13,510 bases of DNA, from positions 1-13,510 of the forward strand of contig QMSU01000009.1 of NCBI GenBank assembly GCA_003650975.1. The letters are read 5' to 3'. Shown here piece by piece: positions 6,602 through 13,510 of this stretch. The DNA comes from Thermoplasmata archaeon. GTDB taxonomy: Archaea; Thermoplasmatota; E2; UBA202; JdFR-43. How positions within the stretch are numbered: the stretch's first letter is position 1; each line of letters begins with the position of its first letter. Position numbers and translations under genes: made by a program. The notes under the pieces were generated by a model. That model ran no database searches, had not been told where the DNA came from, and was given only the letters and a program-made list of their open reading frames with translations.

Positions 6602-7051
6602 TTATGCTATTGTTATCTTTTTGCCCTTCGTTTTTGGGTGCTTCTTTTTGAATTCCACATCGAGCACGCCATTCTTGTAGGTTGCCCGTGCCGATCCAGT
6701 TTCCACTTCCTCCGGTAGCTCTATCTCCTTACGGTATCTCCACCCGTCAGAATTTACGGTGACGATGAGCCGGGTGCCGTTCACCTCAATATCAATGTCC
6801 TCCTTTCTTACCTTCGGCAGCTCCGCGGTAATGCTTATGGTATCCCTGTTCTCAATGATATCCACCGGGTGGTCTCCATCACCTGCTGGTGCACCAGATG
6901 AGGAATTCATATTCCCGGACTCACTGAATTGCGGCGTTCCATTCTCCCCCAGTGCTTCCCGTATGGTCTGCTCCATGAGATGCTGCATTTTCCGGAATCT
7001 CCGCTCAAATTCCTCGAGGATGTCATCCATTCCCCATCCATCTGATGCCAT
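6602..7051 (-). CDS. Small heat shock protein, Hsp20/alpha-crystallin family
   Basis: This 149-residue ATP-independent chaperone would hold unfolding proteins in a soluble state, usually as large cytoplasmic oligomers. A charged N-terminal helix (1-35, DDILEEFERRF) leads into a Ser/Gly-rich linker. The alpha-crystallin domain covers about 62-140, with VDIIENRDTISITAELP near its start and the signature YKNGVLDVEF near its end. The C-terminal ITI (146-148) is the I-x-I motif that links dimers into oligomers. The start is supported by GGTGAT (7056-7061), a full match to the archaeal anti-Shine-Dalgarno pattern, 4 nt before the ATG. It lies upstream of the PHP gene in the same direction. Confidence 0.94.
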   Translation of the reverse strand: MASDGWGMDDILEEFERRFRKMQHLMEQTIREALGENGTPQFSESGNMNSSSGAPAGDGDHPVDIIENRDTISITAELPKVRKEDIDIEVNGTRLIVTVNSDGWRYRKEIELPEEVETGSARATYKNGVLDVEFKKKHPKTKGKKITIA

Positions 7052-7164
7052 TCACATCACCAGAGAAAATATATTTAATGTTGTATAAATAATTTTTCCG
7101 AAGGGAGGCACTTCATGACAAACGCACTGCTTTAAATACCGTGGCACCATTTCTTTAGAGAGAT
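7052..7164. promoter_or_regulatory. Divergent promoter region, hsp20 / adenylate-forming enzyme
   Basis: For hsp20 (minus strand), GGTGAT at 7056-7061 is the ribosome binding site, and atttatac (7083-7090) is the best TATA candidate, about 36 nt before the start codon. A second A/T stretch (7069-7077) lies closer. For the plus-strand operon, tttaaata (7131-7138) is centred 30 nt before ATG 7165, which predicts a leader of only a few nucleotides. In between, GGGAGG (7103-7108) stands 6 nt before a six-codon open frame (7115-7135), whose TAA overlaps that TATA box. I see no clear operator. Confidence 0.5.
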
Positions 7165-8490
7165 ATGCTCCGGATGATGTATGATTATGCGATAATAAAA
7201 CACCGTTCAGCAATGAATGCGGAGCAGATACGGAAATACCAGCTGCGAAAGGCAAGAAAAATGGTGCGATACGCCGTTGCACATTCACCGTTTTTCAAAA
7301 GGTATTATCAGGGACATGATATATATGATGTGTGGAACCTTCCCACCACCAACAAAAAAATGCTGATGGACAATCTCACTGACTGGAACACCGTGGGCCT
7401 CACAAAGGAAGAAATATTGGATTTTTGCCTTACCGTGGAACGCACCCGGGACTTTTCCAGGCGGCTGAGAGGTCTTGCCGTGGGCATGTCCTCCGGCACC
7501 AGCGGAAACAAGGGAGTGGAAATTGCCACCAGAAGAGAGGAAAATTTGCTGAGAGCATACATTCTCGCGAAATTCCCGAGGCCAGCGGGAAAGATAAACA
7601 TGGCATTCATTCTGAGAGTGTCATCCCCTGCATTCAACATCGATACATTCGGGCACAGACTCACCTACATAAGTCAGCTGAGTCCCATGGATGAGATGCG
7701 GAAAAAGCTCGAAACGCTGCAACCCAATGTGGTTGCCGCGCCCCCCTCCATGCTGAAAATTTTGGCAGGAGAACATGCATGCGGAAGGCTTTCCATACGC
7801 CCGGAGATGCTGATATCCTACGCAGAGGTGCTATCGCCTGATGTGAAGGAATACCTTGCAAATTCATTCAACTGCCGCGTCTACGAGATTTACAAGGCCA
7901 CAGAAGCCGGAATTGCCATGAGCTGCAAACACGGAAGCCTTCACATTGCCGAGGATCTGGTGGTGGTGGAACTATTCGACAGGGACGGAGGTGCGGTCCC
8001 CGCAGGTGAGCCGTGCCATAAAATGCTCGTCACAAATCTTGTCAAGCGAGCGCTTCCCATTATCCGGTACGAACTTAACGATGTGATAACCATACGCAGA
8101 GAACCGTGCGAATGCGGCTCTTCTTTCAGGGTGATCGAGAGCATACAGGGAAGGGCCGATGATGTGTTCTGGGCACCAAAACTCGATGGCAGCGGATATC
8201 AGTTCATATTTCCTGATTACATTAGAAGAGGCATCATCACCTGCTCGGATGACATCCGTGAATATCAGGCTATCCAGAAGGACTCTCTTCATGTGATGGT
8301 AAAACTGGATATCCCGGATGATGCCGATTTTGAGCGCATTTCCAGCTGCGTTGTGGGCAGCATCCAGAGGGTGTTTGCCGACTATGGGTGCACAAAACCT
8401 GATGTTGACGTGGTGCGTGGAGTACCGGAATATGCGGGAGGAAAACTCATCAGGGTCAGAAGGCGTTTTAAAATGGAGGGAGAATCATGA
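7165..8490 (+). CDS. PaaK/F390-synthetase-like adenylate-forming enzyme
   Basis: This 441-residue enzyme belongs to the ANL superfamily and should activate a carboxylic acid as an acyl-adenylate, perhaps passing it to CoA. The substrate cannot be read from the sequence. Visible motifs are the nucleotide-binding SSGTSGNKG (109-117), YKATEAG (243-249, the A5 region) and RYELND (301-306, the A7 region). A small C-terminal domain ends in GGKLIRVRRR, where the lysine may be the usual catalytic one. The CEC-containing segment at 315-317 is typical of the PaaK-related branch. Overall it fits the putative adenylate-forming family TIGR02304. It overlaps the downstream membrane acyltransferase-like gene by ATGA, so the two proteins probably work together. 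M4 or M5 are possible alternative starts. Confidence 0.85.
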   Translation: MLRMMYDYAIIKHRSAMNAEQIRKYQLRKARKMVRYAVAHSPFFKRYYQGHDIYDVWNLPTTNKKMLMDNLTDWNTVGLTKEEILDFCLTVERTRDFSRRLRGLAVGMSSGTSGNKGVEIATRREENLLRAYILAKFPRPAGKINMAFILRVSSPAFNIDTFGHRLTYISQLSPMDEMRKKLETLQPNVVAAPPSMLKILAGEHACGRLSIRPEMLISYAEVLSPDVKEYLANSFNCRVYEIYKATEAGIAMSCKHGSLHIAEDLVVVELFDRDGGAVPAGEPCHKMLVTNLVKRALPIIRYELNDVITIRREPCECGSSFRVIESIQGRADDVFWAPKLDGSGYQFIFPDYIRRGIITCSDDIREYQAIQKDSLHVMVKLDIPDDADFERISSCVVGSIQRVFADYGCTKPDVDVVRGVPEYAGGKLIRVRRRFKMEGES

Positions 8491-9674
8491 AGAGATACAC
8501 ATCGCTTGATATGCTGAGGGGCGTGGGAATTCTTGGAGTGATATACCTGCACTCCATTGTGTTTTATTTCGGCAATTTCATGAACATCGATTTTGACCAT
8601 CCCCCTCTCATTGTGACAGTTGTTGCTGTCATGGTACTCATGGGAGGAATCTTCGGTGTTATCTCCGGGGCAGCCAACACCATAATGGCTCACCTCCGGT
8701 TCAAAGGGCTGATGAGGGGGAAACCGTTCCGCCACATCATGTCAGCGGGCATCTTTCTTCTGATAATGCACTACATATACAACGTGTTTCTGGGACCCCA
8801 TACACACAATTTCGAAACCGGAGAACACAGCTATTCCATGGTGGCCCTCACGGTCCGGAACGGGGCGCTCACATTCCCCCACATGGATAAACTGTTCGAG
8901 GGCTCCGCACTTACCATGCTGGGCTGGAATCTGATTTTTCTCGGGATAATTCTGTATTTTCTGTTCAGAAACGGCGGCATCCACAGAACAAGGCGGAATA
9001 AAATAATCCTCGGTGTATGTGGAACCCTGCTGGTGCCACTCTCCATTGTGAGGGTGCATCTTTTTCCGATGGTGGAATCGTCACTTTCCCACGGAAATTA
9101 CGCGCTCTCAACTGTATTGAGCTATTTTGTGGCCAAACCGTATCCCCTGCTCCCCTATCTCGCCTTCGGGTTGTTCGGTGCACTCCTCGCACTCACACTT
9201 CTCGAATCACGGGAAAAAATGAAACGCATGGCATGGTTTGGAGCGATATGGCTCATTATGGGCATTGCAGGCATTTTTATTGTTCCCCAGAATATCAAGG
9301 GGGTTGATATGTTCTGGTTCGTGAAAGTTCTCCTGGAACTCGGCATATTCATCCTCATGATTGTTGCCTTTTCCATGCTCTTTGATACAGAAAAAAGAGA
9401 GAAGAGTCTTCCATGGCTAAGAAGATTCGGGAGAGTGTCATTCACCATATACATTCTTCAGACACCCCTCTCGGAGATATTCGCAAAGGGACTGGACATC
9501 ACAATACCCGGATGGAACATGACCATCCCTGCAATGCTGGTATTTGGCGTATGTAATGTCATACTCTGGGCGGGTATCATTGCACTGTGGTCACGATATC
9601 ATTTCAGGTACTCGCTCGAATGGCTCTGGGTCCGTATACTCAAACCATCCACCAAAATGGATAACATCCCGTAA
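8487..9674 (+). CDS. Multi-pass membrane acyltransferase-like protein (HGSNAT/DUF1624-like)
   Basis: This 395-residue integral membrane protein has about ten hydrophobic segments. The N-terminus reads RYTSLDMLRGVGILGVIYLH, the S-L-D-x-x-R-G...H pattern shared by heparan-alpha-glucosaminide N-acetyltransferase-like and other membrane acyltransferases. D8, R11 and H22 are the likely conserved residues. The C-terminal segment FGRVSFTIYILQTPLSEI resembles the end of DUF418/DUF1624 proteins. Such proteins move acyl groups across the membrane onto sugars or other surface molecules. It is coupled by ATGA to the adenylate-forming enzyme, so that enzyme could supply the activated acyl group. The acceptor is unknown. 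It converges on the decarboxylase gene with 20 nt between. Confidence 0.75.
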   Translation: MKRYTSLDMLRGVGILGVIYLHSIVFYFGNFMNIDFDHPPLIVTVVAVMVLMGGIFGVISGAANTIMAHLRFKGLMRGKPFRHIMSAGIFLLIMHYIYNVFLGPHTHNFETGEHSYSMVALTVRNGALTFPHMDKLFEGSALTMLGWNLIFLGIILYFLFRNGGIHRTRRNKIILGVCGTLLVPLSIVRVHLFPMVESSLSHGNYALSTVLSYFVAKPYPLLPYLAFGLFGALLALTLLESREKMKRMAWFGAIWLIMGIAGIFIVPQNIKGVDMFWFVKVLLELGIFILMIVAFSMLFDTEKREKSLPWLRRFGRVSFTIYILQTPLSEIFAKGLDITIPGWNMTIPAMLVFGVCNVILWAGIIALWSRYHFRYSLEWLWVRILKPSTKMDNIP

Positions 9675-9694
9675 CCATCGCAATGTAAAAGAAT
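9675..9694. other. 20-nt convergent gap
   Basis: Only 20 nt separate the stop codons of the acyltransferase-like gene (+) and the decarboxylase (-). No hairpin or long T-run is visible, so termination must occur inside or past the opposing genes. Confidence 0.6.
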
Positions 9695-10282
9695 CTACAC
9701 AACATGTGCGATAGTTTCTCCCGCTTTTATTTTCTGCCCTTCCCTTACCACTATCTGGCAGGAACGGGGCAGGACGAGTTCCACCCTTGAACCGAACCTG
9801 ATTATTCCGATTTTATCCCCCTTCCCCGGTGAGTCCCCCTCCCTCACATACGGTACAATTCTCCTTGCAATCATTCCTGCAATCTGCACCACCTTTATTT
9901 TTCCAATTTCGCTCTCAATCTCCGTTTCCAGCCGCTCATTGTTGCCAACATTCCCATATGCAGGGGCATGCCCACCTTCATAATGCTTCATTTTCACTAT
10001 TCTTCCCTCATAGGGCATGAGGTTGACATGCATGTCCATGAGGCTCATGAATATGGCGAGGGTATTGTGCTCGACATACAGTACCCTTCCATCGGCCGGA
10101 GAAATGACGCCCTCGCCAACCGTACGAGGCATATCTCTGAAGAAAAACAGGAAAAAGAGCTGAACTATAAGGAAAATCACTGCGCCGAAAACGAAAAAAT
10201 AACGGAGGAATGAGAGGATGCACAGTATGAGAAAAAAGGGAAGAGGAGAAAGCGCGACGGGAATACATTTCTTTGCTATCAT
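9695..10282 (-). CDS. Phosphatidylserine/archaetidylserine decarboxylase (short form)
   Basis: This 195-residue membrane-bound proenzyme converts the serine head group of archaetidylserine (or phosphatidylserine) to ethanolamine. Two hydrophobic segments lie at about 8-25 and 27-48. The putative self-cleavage Asp-His-Ser set is D64 (SPADG), H85 (DMHVN) and S165 in FGS, where cleavage between G164 and S165 would make the pyruvoyl cofactor. The length fits the short archaeal/PSD-A type rather than the ~300-residue bacterial type. It overlaps the archaeosortase gene by ATGA and ends the operon. In Haloferax volcanii the lipid enzymes PssA and PssD are needed for normal processing of ArtA substrates, so this neighbour is meaningful. 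No matching synthase (pssA) is in the window. Confidence 0.93.
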   Translation of the reverse strand: MIAKKCIPVALSPLPFFLILCILSFLRYFFVFGAVIFLIVQLFFLFFFRDMPRTVGEGVISPADGRVLYVEHNTLAIFMSLMDMHVNLMPYEGRIVKMKHYEGGHAPAYGNVGNNERLETEIESEIGKIKVVQIAGMIARRIVPYVREGDSPGKGDKIGIIRFGSRVELVLPRSCQIVVREGQKIKAGETIAHVV

Positions 10283-11196
10283 AGCATCCTCTTTACCATC
10301 CGCTCAATGGGCCCGCCTCTTTTCGGGAGTTTGAAAAGAGCCATTATGGTATCGTACAGCTCCGGCAGGAGTTCGAACACAAAAAAGGCGATGGCAATCA
10401 GGGCCAGCAATGAACCCGCCTTCCCGATGACATTATGCATCATGTAAAAACTCAAATTGAGTTCTTCAACCCCGTACACAATTCCCACGTTCCTTACCAG
10501 ATTGAGTATGTAAATGGTGGGTACGGTAATGAGAAACGCCTTCAGCCTCCTTTTCACATCTGCATTCAGCGCCACAAAAACGCCAATGAATACTGCCATG
10601 GACTGAAGGCCGGTACATGCGAGGATAATCTGCACACTTTCATGCCCGTTAAAGATTATGGGGGCATATGTCTGGATGCCATGGTACACGCCTCCCACCT
10701 CCGCAGAATATCCCAGGGCGTTCAGGAGCGCCACCGTCTGCGACGCCACCGTATGTATGAGCCATCCGGACGCCACATCTATTTTCTGAAACAAAAAATA
10801 AATCATGCCTGAAAAAAATGTTGCCCCTGCCAGAAACTGCAGGCTCCGTATGGTCTCTCCTCTTTTATGAGACAGATATTCATGGTAGGCGATATATGAA
10901 AGAAAGTACACGCCCACAATGCAAAAGACGGCATTGACAATGTCGCCGTCTTCCTTGTAATACAGAAACTCTGGCTGGGTGGCCCAGTAAAGTGCAAATA
11001 TGAACCACCCGAGAAACAGTATGAAATGCTTCTTTACGCTTTTGTGGAAATAGCCGACCCCCAGTATGATCAATCCCAGAAAAAGAATCGGGGTGGTCAT
11101 CGCATTGAACGTATCCACACTCTGGTTTATTATGGTGAAATGGGTGATGAGCATGGCCAGCGTGGGTACCCCGAAGAAAAAGAGGGCCTGTTTCAT
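10279..11196 (-). CDS. artA: Archaeosortase A-like transpeptidase
   Basis: This 305-residue polytopic membrane protein has about eight or nine hydrophobic segments. Archaeosortases recognise a C-terminal tripartite tail (PGF-CTERM for ArtA), cut it and join the surface protein to a membrane lipid. Catalytic candidates are C194 in ILACTGLQSM and R235 in NLVRNVGI. Their 41-residue spacing equals that of C173 and R214 of H. volcanii ArtA as I recall it. H254 in MMHNVIGK is a likely third residue, in line with the C-R-H pattern of exosortases. The start is fixed by ATGA overlap with xseB, and the end overlaps psd by ATGA. A different archaeosortase subclass cannot be excluded without a profile search. 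No substrate with a visible PGF tail is in the window. Confidence 0.88.
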   Translation of the reverse strand: MKQALFFFGVPTLAMLITHFTIINQSVDTFNAMTTPILFLGLIILGVGYFHKSVKKHFILFLGWFIFALYWATQPEFLYYKEDGDIVNAVFCIVGVYFLSYIAYHEYLSHKRGETIRSLQFLAGATFFSGMIYFLFQKIDVASGWLIHTVASQTVALLNALGYSAEVGGVYHGIQTYAPIIFNGHESVQIILACTGLQSMAVFIGVFVALNADVKRRLKAFLITVPTIYILNLVRNVGIVYGVEELNLSFYMMHNVIGKAGSLLALIAIAFFVFELLPELYDTIMALFKLPKRGGPIERMVKRML

Positions 11197-11372
11197 GGTT
11201 CACCGCTGAGCTCCTCTATTTTCATCTCTGCTTCCTCAATTTTTTCCCTGCAGATTTTCAGAAGTTTCATCCCTTCCTCAAATTTGTGTATAGTATCATC
11301 AAGGGCAAGTTCGCCTTTCTCAAGTTCGTCAACAACCCGCTCCAGATTTTCCAGCGCCTCCTCAAAGGTCAT
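11193..11372 (-). CDS. xseB: Exodeoxyribonuclease VII small subunit
   Basis: This 59-residue helical protein is the regulatory subunit that binds XseA in several copies. The two-helix pattern TFEEALENLERVVDELEKGE followed by LDDTIHKFEEGMKL is diagnostic. I start it at ATG 11372, which gives an exact ATGA overlap with the xseA stop and has an aaagga ribosome-binding-like stretch just before it. A longer frame from 11399 would add nine residues (MHNRGEEKD) but overlap xseA by 31 nt and lose the pattern seen elsewhere in this window. It also overlaps artA by ATGA. Confidence 0.92.
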   Translation of the reverse strand: MTFEEALENLERVVDELEKGELALDDTIHKFEEGMKLLKICREKIEEAEMKIEELSGEP

Positions 11373-12562
11373 GTCCTTTTCTTCTCCTCTATTGTGCATA
11401 TGGTTTCACCATCCTTTATCACCACTTTTATCCGTTCTCCTATCTCTGCATTGTCAATGCTGCTAAATAATTTATTGTCTTTCACCCTGAAACACATGCT
11501 GTATCCACGCTCAAGCACACGATGGGGATCCATGGCCCTGAGGCACCCTTCCATGACGTCGAGTCTCTTTTTACCTCCTTCAATCTGTTCGAGGGCAACC
11601 CTCCTGAACTTTCCTGAAGTTTCTTCAAAGCGGAACATCGCCCCACGGAGCAGTTCATAGGGATACTTCAGTGCCTTTCTCCCCTTCACCCTTTTCAGCA
11701 GTTCTTTACGGGAAAAAACTGTTTCATTGACCCTCTTTTTCATTCTCTGTGCATTGTGCGCCACCCATCTTTTCACCTCTGAAATATCAGGTACTGCCAT
11801 TTCAGCCGCTGCCGAGGGTGTAGGCGCCCGTGCGTCGGCTACGAAGTCGGCTATGGTGGTATCTGTTTCATGACCCACTGCAGAAATAACGGGCTTTTCA
11901 GAGGTAAAAATGGCCCGTGCAACCACCTCCTCATTGAAGGGTTGCAGATCTTCCCATCGCCCGCCTCCCCTGCCGAGTATGATGACATCGATGTCTCCCC
12001 TTCTGCTGAGTGCCTCGATGGCATGTGCGATATCCTGTGCAGCACTCTCCCCCTGCACCCGTACCGGTGCGATGACGAGTTTCACCGGAAATCGTCTGGA
12101 TATCACCTTTTTTATGTCCTGCAATGCGGCTCCAGATGGAGAGGTGATAACTCCTATGGTGGATGGCATTCTTGGAAGGGATTTTTTCCATTTTGCATCA
12201 AACAGCCCCTCCCGCTGGAGTTTTTCTTTTGTTTTAAGAAAGGCAATGAAAAGCTCGCCCACACCTCCCACTTTCATATCTCTCACAGAAAGCTGGTAAT
12301 GCCCTCTTTTTTCATACACCCGCACATCCCCCTTTACCAGCACCTTCATGCCGTTTTTCGGTACAAAGGGAATGCTGGGACGAAACATGACGCATCTGAG
12401 CAGAGCGTGCTCGTCCTTGAGATCAAAATAATAATGACGCACCGCCTTCCTGAAGTTGGACAGTTCCCCCTCGACCCATATGCCCGCAAGTTCCTCTGCT
12501 TCGAGAAGACCTTTTATGTGCTCGCTGAGCTCCTTTACGGTGAGAATTTTCTTTTTCAGCAT
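11369..12562 (-). CDS. xseA: Exodeoxyribonuclease VII large subunit
   Basis: This 397-residue catalytic subunit degrades single-stranded DNA to oligonucleotides from both ends and acts in repair and recombination. Residues ~1-97 form an OB-fold for DNA binding. Residues ~100-260 form the nuclease core, with GVITSPSGAALQDI (137-150), GRGGG (197-201) and GHETDTTIADFVAD (230-243). The residues D149, R198, H231 and D234 match E. coli D155, R205, H238 and D241. A charged helical region follows and the C-terminus has DPHRVLERGYSM. It is shorter than E. coli XseA (456 aa), mainly in the helical part. Exo VII has a patchy distribution in archaea. The gene overlaps gcvT by 7 nt and xseB by ATGA. Confidence 0.95.
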   Translation of the reverse strand: MLKKKILTVKELSEHIKGLLEAEELAGIWVEGELSNFRKAVRHYYFDLKDEHALLRCVMFRPSIPFVPKNGMKVLVKGDVRVYEKRGHYQLSVRDMKVGGVGELFIAFLKTKEKLQREGLFDAKWKKSLPRMPSTIGVITSPSGAALQDIKKVISRRFPVKLVIAPVRVQGESAAQDIAHAIEALSRRGDIDVIILGRGGGRWEDLQPFNEEVVARAIFTSEKPVISAVGHETDTTIADFVADARAPTPSAAAEMAVPDISEVKRWVAHNAQRMKKRVNETVFSRKELLKRVKGRKALKYPYELLRGAMFRFEETSGKFRRVALEQIEGGKKRLDVMEGCLRAMDPHRVLERGYSMCFRVKDNKLFSSIDNAEIGERIKVVIKDGETICTIEEKKRT

Positions 12563-13510
12563 TCTCCCTTTTTCACGAAAGGCCCTTTGATAATCTCTGC
12601 CTCTATGTCTCTCCTTCCCTTTATCACCACCCTATTGCCCGCATCCCTGTATTTTGTGCCCATGTAAGCAAGGGCTATACCCTTTTTGAGGCAGGGAGAA
12701 AAATTTCCGGAGGAGACAACCCCTATCTGCTCTCCGTCCTTGAAAACGCTATCCCCGTGTCTGGGGATTCCATCACCGGTGCATTTCAGAAAGGTTATTT
12801 TTTCATACTCCTCCTTTTTCTTGAACTCCATCAGCGCCTCCTTCCCTATGAAATCATGTTCCCAGTCAATGGTCCATTCAAGATTTGCCTCAATGGGATT
12901 CCTTCCCCCCTCAAACTCGTTTCCCGCGAGCATGAAACCCTTCTCAATGCGCAGAGTATCCCTTGCTCCAAGGCCCACAGGAAGTGCGCCGTACTTTTTC
13001 CCCCGCTCCAGTAGTTCCCTGAACACGCCAACCGCTTCCTCTGCGGGATGGATGTACATCTCGTATCCCTTTTCTCCTGTGTAACCGCTCCTTGAGACAA
13101 TGCACCTGCCATTGAAAGGGAGGGTGAATCTCTTTCCTGCCTCCTCACATCCAAAAAATTTGAGGGACGAGAAATCGAAATCAATCACCTCTTTCATGAG
13201 TTCTTCCGAATGAGGGCCCTGCACGGCAAGTATGGAATACTCATTGGTGACATCCTCCACATCCACATTGCCCTCTATGTGTTCCTCCATCCATGAAGCA
13301 ATGCTCTCGTGCATACCGGAATTGGGAATGACGAGATATTCATTCTCTCCGAGATTGAAAAAGAGCTCATCGTCCAGTATATGACCCTCCTGGTTCAGAA
13401 GGAGGGTATACTGGCCCATTCCTTTCTTTATTTTTTCAGCCCTCTCCACCGTGATTTTACTCAGTAACCTTTCCGCATCTCTTCCCTTTATGATGATGTT
13501 TCCCATGTGA
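12556..13510 (-). CDS. gcvT: Glycine cleavage system T protein (aminomethyltransferase), 5' partial
   Basis: This enzyme transfers the aminomethyl carbon of glycine from the H protein to tetrahydrofolate (or an archaeal pterin), releasing ammonia. The first complete codons in the window read H-M-G-N, which corresponds to the DVSHMG motif about 50 residues into normal T proteins. The gene therefore starts outside the window and the Met at 13506 is internal. Visible motifs include QYTLLLNQEGHILDDELFF (pterin-site Asp within LDD), SGYTGEKGYEM, GLGARDTLRIEKG and NPIEANLEW. The ~317 residues seen plus ~50 missing give the usual ~365. It overlaps xseA by 7 nt, so it heads or lies early in the gcvT-xseA-xseB-artA-psd operon. 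Other glycine cleavage genes may lie upstream, beyond the window. Confidence 0.94.
   Translation of the reverse strand, partial: HMGNIIIKGRDAERLLSKITVERAEKIKKGMGQYTLLLNQEGHILDDELFFNLGENEYLVIPNSGMHESIASWMEEHIEGNVDVEDVTNEYSILAVQGPHSEELMKEVIDFDFSSLKFFGCEEAGKRFTLPFNGRCIVSRSGYTGEKGYEMYIHPAEEAVGVFRELLERGKKYGALPVGLGARDTLRIEKGFMLAGNEFEGGRNPIEANLEWTIDWEHDFIGKEALMEFKKKEEYEKITFLKCTGDGIPRHGDSVFKDGEQIGVVSSGNFSPCLKKGIALAYMGTKYRDAGNRVVIKGRRDIEAEIIKGPFVKKGEC

Noticed and set aside
11373..11399. Longer xseB start at 11399
   Set aside because: It needs a 31-nt overlap and adds non-conserved residues. The ATGA start at 11372 fits the family N-terminus and the local overlap pattern.
12846..13184. Other long open frames within gcvT, xseA, the membrane protein genes and the PHP gene
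   Set aside because: They lie in other frames of well-supported genes, lack recognisable motifs, and have no start signals of their own.

Overview
The window looks archaeal and is most probably euryarchaeal. Thermoplasmatota is my best guess, from gene content rather than any marker gene. The signs are TATA-like boxes about 20-30 nt before start codons (several would give leaderless mRNAs), GGTGAT-type ribosome binding sites, an archaeosortase, a short archaeal-type phosphatidylserine-decarboxylase homologue, a heavily N-glycosylation-prone secreted beta-helix protein and traces of a C25 (gingipain-like) secreted peptidase. Genes are densely packed. Five gene pairs share an exact 4-nt ATGA stop/start overlap.

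Left end (1-607): a long palindrome with no spacer. Its arms, 1-277 and 278-555, are about 96% identical. Each arm carries the promoter and the first ~68 codons of the same secreted-protein gene, which resembles the propeptide start of a C25-type peptidase. The two copies point at each other and are both cut at the dyad centre. Next (608-3700, minus strand) is a 1030-aa secreted NosD/CASH-type parallel beta-helix protein. It has about 15 repeats of ~27-30 residues, about 55 N-X-S/T sequons, and C-terminal surface-protein modules.

Middle (3701-7051): a MscS-family mechanosensitive channel (+) converges, 1 nt apart, on a minus-strand cluster reading Hsp20, then a PHP-domain/zinc-ribbon protein, then ribonuclease HII. 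The PHP and rnhB genes overlap by ATGA. A short divergent promoter region (7052-7164) separates Hsp20 from a plus-strand two-gene operon (7165-9674). That operon encodes a PaaK/F390-synthetase-like adenylate-forming enzyme and a multi-pass membrane protein resembling HGSNAT/DUF1624 acyltransferases. I infer an acyl activation and transfer pair.

Right end (9695-13510, minus strand): a tightly overlapping operon reading gcvT (5' end outside the window), xseA, xseB, archaeosortase A-like gene, and phosphatidyl/archaetidylserine decarboxylase. The sortase and decarboxylase share an ATGA overlap. This fits the known link in haloarchaea between ArtA-dependent lipid anchoring of surface proteins and phosphatidylserine-derived lipids. 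Here that pair sits behind a folate-dependent one-carbon enzyme and both subunits of exonuclease VII.

I saw no tRNA or rRNA genes, CRISPR array, transposase or integrase. The best candidates for something undescribed are the spacer-free palindrome of two head-on truncated peptidase gene starts, and the coupling of the archaeosortase/decarboxylase pair to gcvT-xseAB.
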